A stretch of DNA of 64,000 bases from JAAXIE01 sp965263155 (lineage in GTDB: Bacteria > Chloroflexota > Dehalococcoidia > Lucifugimonadales > JAAXIE01), in the NCBI GenBank assembly GCA_965263155.1, contig OZ253586.1, forward strand, positions 1,426,001 to 1,490,000, given 5' to 3'. Below the pieces are notes generated by a model. The model worked only from the letters and a program-made list of their open reading frames with translations, was not told the origin of the DNA and made no database searches. The position numbers were made by a program, and so were the translations under genes. Positions 26,864-34,731 of this stretch are shown piece by piece. Each line of letters opens with the position of its first letter. Position 1 is the first letter of the stretch.

Positions 26864-26923
26864 AGGTCCGAGGTCGCGGGCAACCACAAGGGTTGACCCT
26901 ACAATAGCGAACGGAACAGACCG

Positions 26924-26954
26924 TAGGGGCGCCCCTTGTGGGCGCCCCTTTTGT
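26924..26954 (+). terminator. Intrinsic terminator after the amidohydrolase
   Basis: Ten-base perfect arms (26925-26934 and 26940-26949) with loop CTTGT, followed by TTTTGTT. The left arm GTAGGGGCG resembles the palindrome at 59915, so it may also be a dispersed repeat. Confidence 0.75.
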
Positions 26955-27019
26955 TCAATGGCGCAGCGTCGTAGGACAAGGTGTGAGTCGGATGCACCAC
27001 TATGGAGAGGAGGCGGGTG

Positions 27020-28312
27020 ATGGCAACTGACGTCAGGGGGCTGGTGGACTCGGAGCAGGGTTTGGTAAGCAGGCGCATCTTCATTGAGGATGAGATATAC
27101 CAGCAGGAGCTAGAACGAATCTTCACCCGTTGCTGGCTCTTCCTGTGTCACGAAAGCCAGATACCCCATCCCGGCGATTTCTTCACTACCTACATGGGAG
27201 AGGACCCCGTCCTCGTCAGCCGCGACTCAAACGGCAAGATCGGCGCATTTCTCAATGTATGCCGCCACAGGGGCAATCGGGTGTGTCGTGCTGATTCTGG
27301 CAACGCCTCGGCCTTCGTCTGCGCCTACCATGGCTGGACTTATGGCAACGACGGCAAGCTCATCGCTGTACCGAGTCTGAAAGAGGCCTACTACGACGAA
27401 CTGGACACATCCAAGTGGGGCTTGGTGCCCGTGGCACAACTGGAAAGCTACAAGGGACTGGTGTTCGCCACTTTTGATGCTTCAGCCCCGCCTCTGCGGG
27501 ACTATCTGGGCGAGATGGCGTGGTACCTCGATGGCTTCTTTGACCGTCGCGAAGGTGGAGTAGAGGTCTTCGGAGGCATGTTCAAGTGGACCATCCCCTG
27601 CAACTGGAAGTTCCCCGCTGAGAACTTCGGCGGCGACAACTATCATGTGCCTTGGACCCATCTTTCCGCCATGCGCAGTGGCTTCACCTCGCCAACACGT
27701 CGTAAGGAAGAGCAGGGTGGAACGCTGCAGGGCCGGCTGATAGCATCGGGTACGGGCCACTCCATCATCTGTCGTGGGCCCGACGCCAACTACGAGACGA
27801 TCGTGCCCGAGGTTCAAGCATACGAGGACGAGGTGCGGGCCGAGGTTCGAGAGCGCTTGGGGCCACGTCTCGATATCGTCAAGCCTATCGTGGGTACCAT
27901 CTTCCCCAACTTCAGTTTCATACGGGCCAGCACCACACAAGAGTTTCGCACCTGGCACCCGCGAGGTCCCGGAAAGATCGAGGTATGGTCCTGCTGCTTC
28001 GTAGACAAGGACGCTCCCCCGCACATCAAGGAGTTATACCGGCGCACCGGCCTCCGCACTTTCGGCCCAGCGGGCACATTCGAGCAGGACGACTCGGATA
28101 ACTGGGAAGAGTGCACCCACACCGCCCGCGGGCTGATGTCGAGACGCATTCCGGTTAACAACCAGATGGGAATGGGGCGCGAGCGATTCGACGAGGACCT
28201 CATGGCTTGGGCCAACGATCAGCCCACCAGCGAGCACACCCACCGTGCTTTCTATCGCCACTGGCAGAGAGTTATGTCTGCCGATACTTGGGACGACATC
28301 ACGCGCCCGTAA
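27020..28312 (+). CDS. Rieske-type aromatic ring-hydroxylating oxygenase, alpha subunit
   Basis: Two-domain oxygenase, 430 residues. Rieske [2Fe-2S] ligands are C81-x-H83 in NVCRHRGN and C101-x2-H104 in CAYHGWTYG. The mononuclear iron site has NFGGDNYHVPWTH (bridging Asp206, ligands His209 and His214). The ATG at 27020 has GGAGG six bases upstream; a longer frame from 27002 lacks this. No beta subunit, ferredoxin or reductase gene is adjacent. A degenerate copy of its last 14 codons lies downstream of the next gene (28812-28853). Substrate unknown. Confidence 0.9.
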   Translation: MATDVRGLVDSEQGLVSRRIFIEDEIYQQELERIFTRCWLFLCHESQIPHPGDFFTTYMGEDPVLVSRDSNGKIGAFLNVCRHRGNRVCRADSGNASAFVCAYHGWTYGNDGKLIAVPSLKEAYYDELDTSKWGLVPVAQLESYKGLVFATFDASAPPLRDYLGEMAWYLDGFFDRREGGVEVFGGMFKWTIPCNWKFPAENFGGDNYHVPWTHLSAMRSGFTSPTRRKEEQGGTLQGRLIASGTGHSIICRGPDANYETIVPEVQAYEDEVRAEVRERLGPRLDIVKPIVGTIFPNFSFIRASTTQEFRTWHPRGPGKIEVWSCCFVDKDAPPHIKELYRRTGLRTFGPAGTFEQDDSDNWEECTHTARGLMSRRIPVNNQMGMGRERFDEDLMAWANDQPTSEHTHRAFYRHWQRVMSADTWDDITRP

Positions 28313-28409
28313 TCCCCATGACGAACCCGATGCAGAAGAGGTAGAGGGCACAAGAGGCTCGGACTATATACCTGAGGCAGTGCGAAGCAGTTATTCTCTC
28401 GGAGGGCTG

Positions 28410-28808
28410 GTGGACGTACCACAGGGCCTCGTTCTCGTAGACGGGAACAATGTGATGGGCTCTCGGCCCGATGGGTGGTGGCGCAATCGTGGGCAAGCGA
28501 TGAGTCAACTCGTTGAAGAATTGGTGCTCTTAATGAAACAAGCAGGAGGCCAGTGGACCGTGGTTTTTGACGGCTATCCCCGACAAGGGCTAACAGGTCC
28601 GTCAGTTGGTCTGCGGGTCGAATATGCGCTCAGGGCCGGTGCAGACAGCGCAGATGACCGCATCGTCGAAATGGTCGCCCGGACGCCTCAAAAATCAGAA
28701 GTGCTTGTCTACACTTCCGATCGCGCTCTTAGGCAGCGGGTACTGGCGCTTGGCGCACGCGTCGAGGGTTCGAGCGTACTGCTCAAGGCGCTGAACAAAC
28801 AGCCGTAG
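28410..28808 (+). CDS. NYN domain (YacP-like) putative endoribonuclease
   Basis: PIN-like NYN domain: LVLVDGNNVMGSRPDGWW near the start holds the first acidic site, WTVVFDGYPRQG the second, and SADDRIVEMVAR and VYTSDRALRQRVLALGA the last acidic cluster, matching YacP/DUF901. The family cleaves RNA by a two-metal mechanism. The GTG at 28410 follows GGAGGG by three to four bases; the frame is open upstream into the Rieske gene, so the start is uncertain. It sits between two copies of the Rieske gene tail, as if inserted as a cassette. Confidence 0.75.
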   Translation: MDVPQGLVLVDGNNVMGSRPDGWWRNRGQAMSQLVEELVLLMKQAGGQWTVVFDGYPRQGLTGPSVGLRVEYALRAGADSADDRIVEMVARTPQKSEVLVYTSDRALRQRVLALGARVEGSSVLLKALNKQP

Positions 28809-28811
28809 TGT

Positions 28812-28853
28812 GATGTCTGTCGATAGCTGGGCCGATATAACAGGCCCTTGGAG
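28812..28853 (+). repeat. Degenerate copy of the Rieske gene 3' end
   Basis: Translates VMSVDSWADITGP against VMSADTWDDITRP at the end of the Rieske gene (28271-28312). At the DNA level 30 of 42 bases agree and the stop is lost. It lies right after the NYN gene stop. Confidence 0.6.
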
Positions 28854-28900
28854 CAGGGGACGCCCCGAGGATAGCTGAAAGCAAACTGAGGAGATCAACG

Positions 28901-30103
28901 ATGACAAAGGCGTTGGAGGGAGTTCGGGTTATCGACCTGACTCAGTTCGAGGCAGGTACGTCCTGTACAGAAGCGCTGGCTTGGTTGGGCGCAGACGTCA
29001 TTAAGGTGGAGGAGCCCAACCGGGGCGACCCAGGCCGTGGCTTGTGGCCCGACGCCACGGGAGCCGACAGCTACTACTTCATCCTCCTGAATCTGAACAA
29101 GCGCAGCGTCACCCTCGACCTCAAGAGCGAGACGGGCAAGTCCATGTTCCTAGAGATGGTGCGCCAAGGCGACATCGTGGCTGAGAACATGGCCCCCGGC
29201 GCCATGGAGCGGCTAGGGCTCGGCTACGACGTGCTCAAAAAGATCAACCCTCGCATCATCATGGCCCGCATCAAGGGGTTCGGCACCTACGGCCCCTATA
29301 GCGAGTTTAAGTCCTTCGACATGATTGCCCAAGCCACCGGCGGGGCTATGACCACGACTGGCTATGCTGACAGCGTGCCTCTAAAGCCCGGCCCGACCAT
29401 CGGCGACACCGGTACTGGCGTACACGCCGCCATCGGCATCATGGCTGCCCTGTGGCAGAGGGAGCACACCGGCGAAGGGCAGGTAGTGGAGGTGTCGATG
29501 CAGGACGCCGTGATGAACTTCTGCCGTGTGCGCATGGTGGACTACTACCGCACGGGCGAGGTGCCCCCGCGCACGGGCAACCCGCGCAACAGTGTGCCGG
29601 GCGGCATCTACAAGTGCCATCCCGGTGGACCCGACGATTACTGCTACATCTTTGCCCAACAGATCCGGTCGCGCATGTGGGACTCGGTGCTGGAGGTCAT
29701 CGGTCGGGAAGACCTGATTGGCGACCCCAATTACTCCGACCCCCAATGGCGCTTGGAGCACGCGGACGAGGTCAACGGAATGATTGAGGCTTGGACCTCG
29801 CAGCGGACCAAGCACGAGGTGATGCGTCTGATGGGCGAAGCTGGTGTGCCCGCAGGGGCGACGCTGAACGCCGCCGACCTGCATTCAGACCCCCAACTGC
29901 TTGCGCGAGAGATGATAACTGAGATTGAGCACCAGCAGCGGGGTAAAATGACTCTCCCCGGATGCCCCATCAAGCTGGGCGACTCGCCAGTGGAAATCAC
30001 CACCTCTCCCCTGCTGGGAGAGCACAACGCCGAGGTGTATGGAGAGCTATTCGGCTACGGCCCCGAAGAGATCGCCCGCCTCAAGGAAGAGCGGGTAATT
30101 TAG
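28901..30103 (+). CDS. Family III CoA-transferase (CaiB/BaiF)
   Basis: Moves CoA between acids by the formyl-CoA-transferase mechanism. ALEGVRVIDLTQFEAGT, WLGADVIKVEEPNRGDPGR, NLNKRSVTLDLKSE, AENMAPGAMERLGLGY and the catalytic aspartate in VVEVSMQDAVMNF are standard. The length, 400 residues, is normal. GAGGAG lies before the ATG. It follows the oxygenase and NYN genes, and likely activates an acid in the same catabolic route. Its stop overlaps the convergent arylsulfotransferase-like gene by four bases. Confidence 0.92.
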   Translation: MTKALEGVRVIDLTQFEAGTSCTEALAWLGADVIKVEEPNRGDPGRGLWPDATGADSYYFILLNLNKRSVTLDLKSETGKSMFLEMVRQGDIVAENMAPGAMERLGLGYDVLKKINPRIIMARIKGFGTYGPYSEFKSFDMIAQATGGAMTTTGYADSVPLKPGPTIGDTGTGVHAAIGIMAALWQREHTGEGQVVEVSMQDAVMNFCRVRMVDYYRTGEVPPRTGNPRNSVPGGIYKCHPGGPDDYCYIFAQQIRSRMWDSVLEVIGREDLIGDPNYSDPQWRLEHADEVNGMIEAWTSQRTKHEVMRLMGEAGVPAGATLNAADLHSDPQLLAREMITEIEHQQRGKMTLPGCPIKLGDSPVEITTSPLLGEHNAEVYGELFGYGPEEIARLKEERVI

Positions 30104-31227
30104 CGACCCCGTCCACCCCGCCATCCCGTCGCATGGTAGGCCCGGTTCAGGTTGCCATATCGACGTGGGTCCAAGTCCTTGTCCATCAGAGCAGGATGGT
30201 CGGGACCGTAGCGATGGGTGCGGAAGACACGATTGGCGTAGCCGTCGGGTTCGTTGCGGAAGAAGGGACTGACGTACTCCCACACCACCTGTCCCTTGGT
30301 GGTCACCTCGAACAGACGCCCCTCGTATCCCTCGCAGATGAGCGTGTTTCCGTTGGGGAGCCGTTCGCAGCCGCCAGTGAAGTGGGTGAAGAAAGCCGAT
30401 GCCGGATCAGCGCGGTACTCCCAGACGATACTGTCGGTATCCGGGTCTACTTCCACTGCCCGTGAGAAGCTAAGGCCGCGCCGGTGAGAGCCGTTGTCCA
30501 GAAGCAGCACATGCCCGTTGGCCAAGGGAGTAGGGTTATGTTGATGGGATATCTCACCCTTCCCCCACTTCCAAAGAATCGGGCCTCCACCGCTTCCCAC
30601 CCGCGCCACTGTATCCAAGATGCGGAAGCTGATTAGAAAGCTGCCGTCGTCGTAGGCAGTGAGGTCGTTGGCCCCGCCACGGGCATCCCTTGGCTCCAGC
30701 GGGCAGATGATGTCCTCCCCATCATCCAAGTGGTCGATGGAGTGCCACTCCCAGGCGGTTGAGCCGTCCGGCGCCACCTCACGGACCAGATCCCCCAGCA
30801 TCGGCTGCTGCCCATCGCCCGAAGCGAACCCGCCAAGTGCGCTCCGCCCCTGCCCTTGGGCCAGTTGCTCCCAGAACAACATTACTGTGTTGCCGTTGGG
30901 CAACCGGCTGAAGCGTTTGACCGTGGGGTCGCGGTATTCCCACACCAACTCGCCGTCCCACGTGAGCTCTTGGATGCGATCGGACGCCGGCGCACCCGGG
31001 AACCCTCCCGCGCCGGGAACAGGCGGCGTGCGCAGCAATAAATTGCCAGTGGAAAGCAAGACCGCTTGGGCCACGCCCATGGGACAGCGCCAGCGATGTA
31101 CGAACCTCCCCTCCATATCGATGAGGTAGGTGGAATCGCTAGCGTTGGGGGCGAGCAGGGTATATCCGGCAAAGGCGCGGTTGGGCTCGTGTAGGGTTAC
31201 CCCGGTAGGTCGTCGGGCCCATCCCAT
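30100..31227 (-). CDS. Arylsulfotransferase-like beta-propeller protein
   Basis: Six-bladed propeller resembling ASST/PQQ-type arylsulfotransferases. Repeated blades end in patterns such as RLPNGNTVMLFWE, LVWEYRDP, WEWHSIDHLDD, ILWKWGKGEISHQHNPTPLANGHVLLLDN and RLPNGNTLICEGYEGRLFEV. No signal peptide is seen, whereas classical ASSTs are periplasmic, so a sulfotransferase role is uncertain. A role as a binding or lactonase-like propeller is possible. It is a single gene with its own promoter, tail to tail with the CoA-transferase. Confidence 0.72.
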   Translation of the reverse strand: MGWARRPTGVTLHEPNRAFAGYTLLAPNASDSTYLIDMEGRFVHRWRCPMGVAQAVLLSTGNLLLRTPPVPGAGGFPGAPASDRIQELTWDGELVWEYRDPTVKRFSRLPNGNTVMLFWEQLAQGQGRSALGGFASGDGQQPMLGDLVREVAPDGSTAWEWHSIDHLDDGEDIICPLEPRDARGGANDLTAYDDGSFLISFRILDTVARVGSGGGPILWKWGKGEISHQHNPTPLANGHVLLLDNGSHRRGLSFSRAVEVDPDTDSIVWEYRADPASAFFTHFTGGCERLPNGNTLICEGYEGRLFEVTTKGQVVWEYVSPFFRNEPDGYANRVFRTHRYGPDHPALMDKDLDPRRYGNLNRAYHATGWRGGRGR

Positions 31228-31271
31228 AAGGGGCCTCCTTTACTGCGCGTTATGTGTAGTTGGCGAGTCAG

Positions 31272-31301
31272 AGTATATGGCAGCGAACGCGGTGGTGCCA
31301 A
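31272..31301 (-). promoter_or_regulatory. Putative promoter for the arylsulfotransferase-like gene
   Basis: On the minus strand, TTGGCA (31296-31301), 18-base spacer and TATACT (31272-31277), 45 bases before the ATG at 31227. Both boxes match five of six consensus bases. Confidence 0.5.
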
Positions 31302-31388
31302 GGTGAGAAAGTATGTGGCTTGTCTTGGGACCCATTGAGGGGCGAGAGAGACGCTGTATGAACCAACTATACATGCATAGTAGCTGGT

Positions 31389-31697
31389 ATGGAGATTAAC
31401 TCAAACGTGAAGACAAACGTCGCCATTCCGCCCGGAATGCTGTTGAAAGACGAACTCAGTGCCCGAGGAATGAGTCAACGCCAACTGGCGACCATCCATG
31501 GGATTGCAGGCCAACACCATGAGCGCTCTTATGTCAGGCAAAAGCCCCTCACTGCAAGGACCGCAGTGGAGTTGGAGCGCGCCTTGGTTATCCCAGACCA
31601 TCCCTGGCTGCACCTGGAGGCCAACTACCGTTTGTCTCTGGAGCGCGGACACCCCGCCGTTGGCGCTAGAGACTACCAGATAGGAGAAGAGCGATAG
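31389..31697 (+). pseudogene. HigA/XRE-type antitoxin with frame-scrambled HTH
   Basis: The open frame of 102 codons starts like a HigA antitoxin (IPPGMLLKDELSARGMSQRQLA) and ends like one (LTARTAVELERAL, HPWLHLEANYRLSLERG). The 17 residues between are nonsense for the family. The next reading frame there reads MGLQANTMSALMSGKSP, the expected recognition helix. Two compensating indels, near 31498 and 31545, thus keep the frame open but destroy the helix. No HigB toxin gene is adjacent. It is probably a decayed orphan antitoxin, or a sequence with two consensus errors. Confidence 0.6.
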
Positions 31698-31711
31698 CTA
31701 CTGGCCCGACT

Positions 31712-32845
31712 TTACCACTGCACGAACATGGGCATGACGACGTGGACGTAGTCGTCGGTGGTGGTGGGCCTGAACACGCCGGGGCTGGAGGGTGAGGTGG
31801 CTTCCAAAGCTACCTTCCCGCGTTCCAGCACACTGAGGACGTCGAGAAGGTACCGGTTGCTGAAGGCAATCTTGGCCTCGTCGCCTTCAATCTCTGTGTC
31901 GATTTCGTCGGTGTGCTCGCCTACTTCTTCCGCCCTAGCGGAGATGATTATCTTCCCCGAGCCTCCGTCGGTGCCGGGGACTATCTGAAGGCGGATGATG
32001 CCGCTCCCGTCGCGGGCAAATATGGAGGCAGTCCGGGCAGCCCTCTGGAACTCTTGCAGGTCAAAGACGGCCCTAGTCTGGTAGCTCTGGGGTATTAGTT
32101 GTCCGTAATTCGGGAAAACACCTTGAATTAGTTGAGACACCACCTCAATGCTCTTCAATTGGAAGAGGGCCTGACCCTTGGACGGCGACATCATCATCTC
32201 CACCGGCTCGTCTTGGTCGCCGAGGAACCGGTTGATCTCCTGCAACGTCTTGGCTGGGATGATGACGCTGGCAGGCTCCGCCACAGGCTCCACCAGCTTG
32301 TCCTTATGCACCGCCAGCCTGAAGCCGTCGGCAGCTGCCATGGTGAAGTCATCCCCTTCCATCTCCAGCTTCACGCCAGTGAGAACAGGACGCGACTCTT
32401 CGGTGGCTGCGGCGAAGGCCACTTGGGCGATGGCGGTGCGCAGTTTGCGCACATCCAGCTTAGCAGCGAGGCCTTCTTCCACGGTGGGTATGGGAGGGAA
32501 CTCCTCGGCATCAGTGCCGTTGATGGTGGCCTGAGAGCGGGCGCAGGAGAGCTCCACCGCTTTGGGACGCTGGGTGACGTTGAGGTCGATGCGCTCTGCT
32601 GGAAGGGAGTCTACGAAGTCGCTCAGCAGCCGAGCGGGTACCGTGATGGATCCCTCCTCTTCCACCATCGCCCCAACCCAAGTGGTGATGCCAATTTCTA
32701 GGTTGGTGGCGGAGAGCTTGAGCATGGAACGGTCCGTGGACAGCAGCACATTTTGGGTGATGGGCAGGGTGCTCCTTGTAGCTACGGCACGGCCGACGAT
32801 ACCCAAGCCACGTTTAAGGTTCTCCTGAAGACACGACAGCCTCAT
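31712..32845 (-). CDS. dnaN: DNA polymerase III beta subunit (sliding clamp)
   Basis: Ring-shaped processivity clamp of the replicase, 377 residues. LSCLQENLKRGLGIVGRAVATRSTLPITQNVLL opens the first of three clamp domains, VLTGVKLEMEGDDFTMAAADGFRLAVH the second, and the ending DDYVHVVMPMFVQW-type tail, with the usual VMPM, closes the third. It has a strong promoter and a GGGGAGGGG site before the ATG. dnaA and recF are not next to it, so it is not in the classic origin layout. Confidence 0.96.
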   Translation of the reverse strand: MRLSCLQENLKRGLGIVGRAVATRSTLPITQNVLLSTDRSMLKLSATNLEIGITTWVGAMVEEEGSITVPARLLSDFVDSLPAERIDLNVTQRPKAVELSCARSQATINGTDAEEFPPIPTVEEGLAAKLDVRKLRTAIAQVAFAAATEESRPVLTGVKLEMEGDDFTMAAADGFRLAVHKDKLVEPVAEPASVIIPAKTLQEINRFLGDQDEPVEMMMSPSKGQALFQLKSIEVVSQLIQGVFPNYGQLIPQSYQTRAVFDLQEFQRAARTASIFARDGSGIIRLQIVPGTDGGSGKIIISARAEEVGEHTDEIDTEIEGDEAKIAFSNRYLLDVLSVLERGKVALEATSPSSPGVFRPTTTDDYVHVVMPMFVQW

Positions 32846-32871
32846 GGCACCCCTCCCCGAACGTGGGCTGT

Positions 32872-32900
32872 AGTATATGGGCGGGCCCCTAGAGCGTCAA
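32872..32900 (-). promoter_or_regulatory. Sigma-70 promoter for dnaN
   Basis: Minus strand TTGACG (32895-32900), 17-base spacer, TATACT (32872-32877), 27 bases before the ATG. Confidence 0.6.
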
Positions 32901-32952
32901 CGGAAGCGACCGGCCATCTCAGTCTTGCAGCCCATCCCCAGATGAGTATCCG

Positions 32953-33477
32953 TCAGGGTGTAGACGTGAAGGTGCCAAACATTATTATGTTATGTGCTGG
33001 GAAGGTGCAAACGAACTGGTAAGTCCCTGCAGGGGGCACTTCGAAAGTTACTCTACCGGTTGTCTCCGGCTCCAACAGACCTGTTTGAATGAAAACCCTC
33101 GGGTCGTCCGGCGCTACCCAATGATTGCCCGCACCAGCCGCCACCCCGTCAGCGGTCACATCGTCCTTGGTCCCATTCTCCACCAAGACCCAGTTATGTT
33201 GCTGGGCCTTGGAGATGTTGCGGAACCTGACGGTGACCTCTTGACCGGCAGGGGCCGACATCTCCTCCTTGTCGTACTCCAAGTTTTCGCCCTTGACTGA
33301 GATATCGAGCAGCAGCCCGTCGGCCGGGGCGCTTGGCTGAGACTCCGCTGTGTCAGAGGCAGCGGTTGGGGTCGGGGCTGAGGTCGCACCGGCTGATCCT
33401 GAGGAACCACCACAACCGGCGAGGGTGAGAGCGGCGACGGCAAGAAGGGCTGCGACGAGGGGTACCACCTTAAACAA
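32953..33477 (-). CDS. Cupredoxin-like lipoprotein (azurin/plastocyanin type)
   Basis: Secreted copper protein for electron transfer. A signal peptide with lipobox LAGC (Cys21) is followed by a Ser/Thr/Ala/Pro-rich linker to about residue 50, then the cupredoxin domain. Copper ligands are the histidine in QQHNWVLV and the C-terminal loop CTFPAHNIIMFG (Cys, His, Met), as in azurin. The TTG start has GGAG six bases upstream. It stands alone, so its redox partner is unknown. Confidence 0.88.
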   Translation of the reverse strand: MFKVVPLVAALLAVAALTLAGCGGSSGSAGATSAPTPTAASDTAESQPSAPADGLLLDISVKGENLEYDKEEMSAPAGQEVTVRFRNISKAQQHNWVLVENGTKDDVTADGVAAGAGNHWVAPDDPRVFIQTGLLEPETTGRVTFEVPPAGTYQFVCTFPAHNIIMFGTFTSTP

Positions 33478-33600
33478 TACACTCTCCTGCGGGACTAGGC
33501 GTTACACCTACTATAAGCCCACAGGAGAGCGTCTTCAAACCCTCGCTACCAGAAGTCCGGAGGCACGGGCAACGGACAGGTACCGGCTACACGCCGTGCA

Positions 33601-33831
33601 TTAGCTGGCCCGCTTGACCTCCAGCGTCTCGCCAGGAGCGAGCGCCACCCGCCGGACATTGATACCGAGTTTGAGGATCCAGTACCCCAGGGTAGCCTTG
33701 CTCACTCCCAATTCCGATGCAGTCGCCGACAGACCCAACTCGTTGACCTTCTCGGGAAGAAGCCTCTCCAAGGGCCTCTGGTACTTATCCTCAACCTCTC
33801 GCATCAGTCGCGTTTTTCGTGCCACTTGCAT
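33601..33831 (-). CDS. Small helix-turn-helix DNA-binding protein
   Basis: A 76-residue protein with basic N-terminus, REVEDKYQRPLERLLPEKVNELG, then the HTH-like SATASELGVSKATLGYWILKLGI near residues 35-57. It resembles short regulators of unknown targets; no characterised name can be given. AGGAGGAGGT lies directly before the ATG. The promoter carries two direct repeats of 17 bases, likely operators, which suggests autoregulation (inference). Confidence 0.7.
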   Translation of the reverse strand: MQVARKTRLMREVEDKYQRPLERLLPEKVNELGLSATASELGVSKATLGYWILKLGINVRRVALAPGETLEVKRAS

Positions 33832-33845
33832 ACCTCCTCCTGTTG

Positions 33846-33881
33846 CTCAGGTCTACATTATCTACTCAGGCCTACATTATC
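33846..33881 (-). promoter_or_regulatory. Two direct repeats, probable operators of the HTH gene
   Basis: CTCAGGTCTACATTATC (33846-33862) and CTCAGGCCTACATTATC (33865-33881), differing at one of 17 bases and 19 bases apart. The upstream copy includes the -10 box. Confidence 0.6.
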
Positions 33882-33903
33882 AGCTTGTTCTAAAGGGTGT
33901 CAA
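33876..33903 (-). promoter_or_regulatory. Promoter of the small HTH gene
   Basis: Minus strand TTGACA (33898-33903), 16-base spacer, GATAAT (33876-33881), 45 bases upstream of the ATG. Confidence 0.6.
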
Positions 33904-34078
33904 TGAGTTCTGTGCCCTGTTTGAAATCTTTTTGGAACAGTGGCCAAACTTACCCACAACGCGAAATTTGTGTTAACTTCCTCTACTTTTGGTAAAGAAC
34001 AGGCGACTATATCGTGCAGGGGCAGTGTAGAACATAGAAGGTACTGGCGTCTTTTGACCTGCCGACGGGGTCTGGGCG

Positions 34079-34537
34079 TTATCCGATGAGGTGAAGCCCC
34101 AATTCGGTGAGCGCAGTGACTACACCCCCGGCGATGATAGCCCCTAAGGCTATACACAGCAGAGCGGGCCGGAAAGGTATCTCGAATACCCACGCCGCCA
34201 AAGAACCGGTCCAGACGCCCGTAAAGGGTAATGGCACGGCCACCAGCAGGACCAAAGCGATGTTGCGGTGACGACTGAAGCGATCGCCTTGCAGCCGCCG
34301 CAATCTCTCGCTACGCCATGAGATCAAGCGGCCGATGGGGTTGGGAAAGGAAACAAGGTAACTGCCGATGCGGGGTAACGCCACCAGCCAGATAAGGGCT
34401 GGGATCAAGTTGCCAGCCACGGCGAGGGGTAGGACCCAGTGCCAGTCCAGCCCATAGGTCTCGATGCCCAAGGGTATGGCCGCCCGCAGCTCGCCTATGG
34501 GCGTCATACTTATCAGGAAGGTGAAGAGGTAGTCCAT
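34079..34537 (-). CDS. Small multi-drug export family membrane protein
   Basis: Sm_multidrug_ex-type protein, 152 residues, with about four hydrophobic segments (near 1-25, 33-58, 90-115 and 122-150). The family motif PIGELRAAIPLGIETYGLDW lies near residues 13-32, followed by VAGNLIPALIWLVALPRIG. The polar loop about 66-92 is basic. Family members are named for a proposed export function with little proof. No partner gene is adjacent. Confidence 0.78.
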   Translation of the reverse strand: MDYLFTFLISMTPIGELRAAIPLGIETYGLDWHWVLPLAVAGNLIPALIWLVALPRIGSYLVSFPNPIGRLISWRSERLRRLQGDRFSRHRNIALVLLVAVPLPFTGVWTGSLAAWVFEIPFRPALLCIALGAIIAGGVVTALTELGLHLIG

Positions 34538-34731
34538 CTACGCTGCATTCCCCCGGTGCCCAGCCTCCGGGCCATGTCGGAGACTACACCATATTGGGTC
34601 CCGTTTCACGGGAGGTAGCGGCGTCCATCAAGCCCAGGTTTCCGTCGTCCTAGAAGGACAAACAACACCTTCGTGGTAGACTACTACCCTATGCATCCCC
34701 AAAACCGGTATCTGCGCATGGTTAGATCGAT

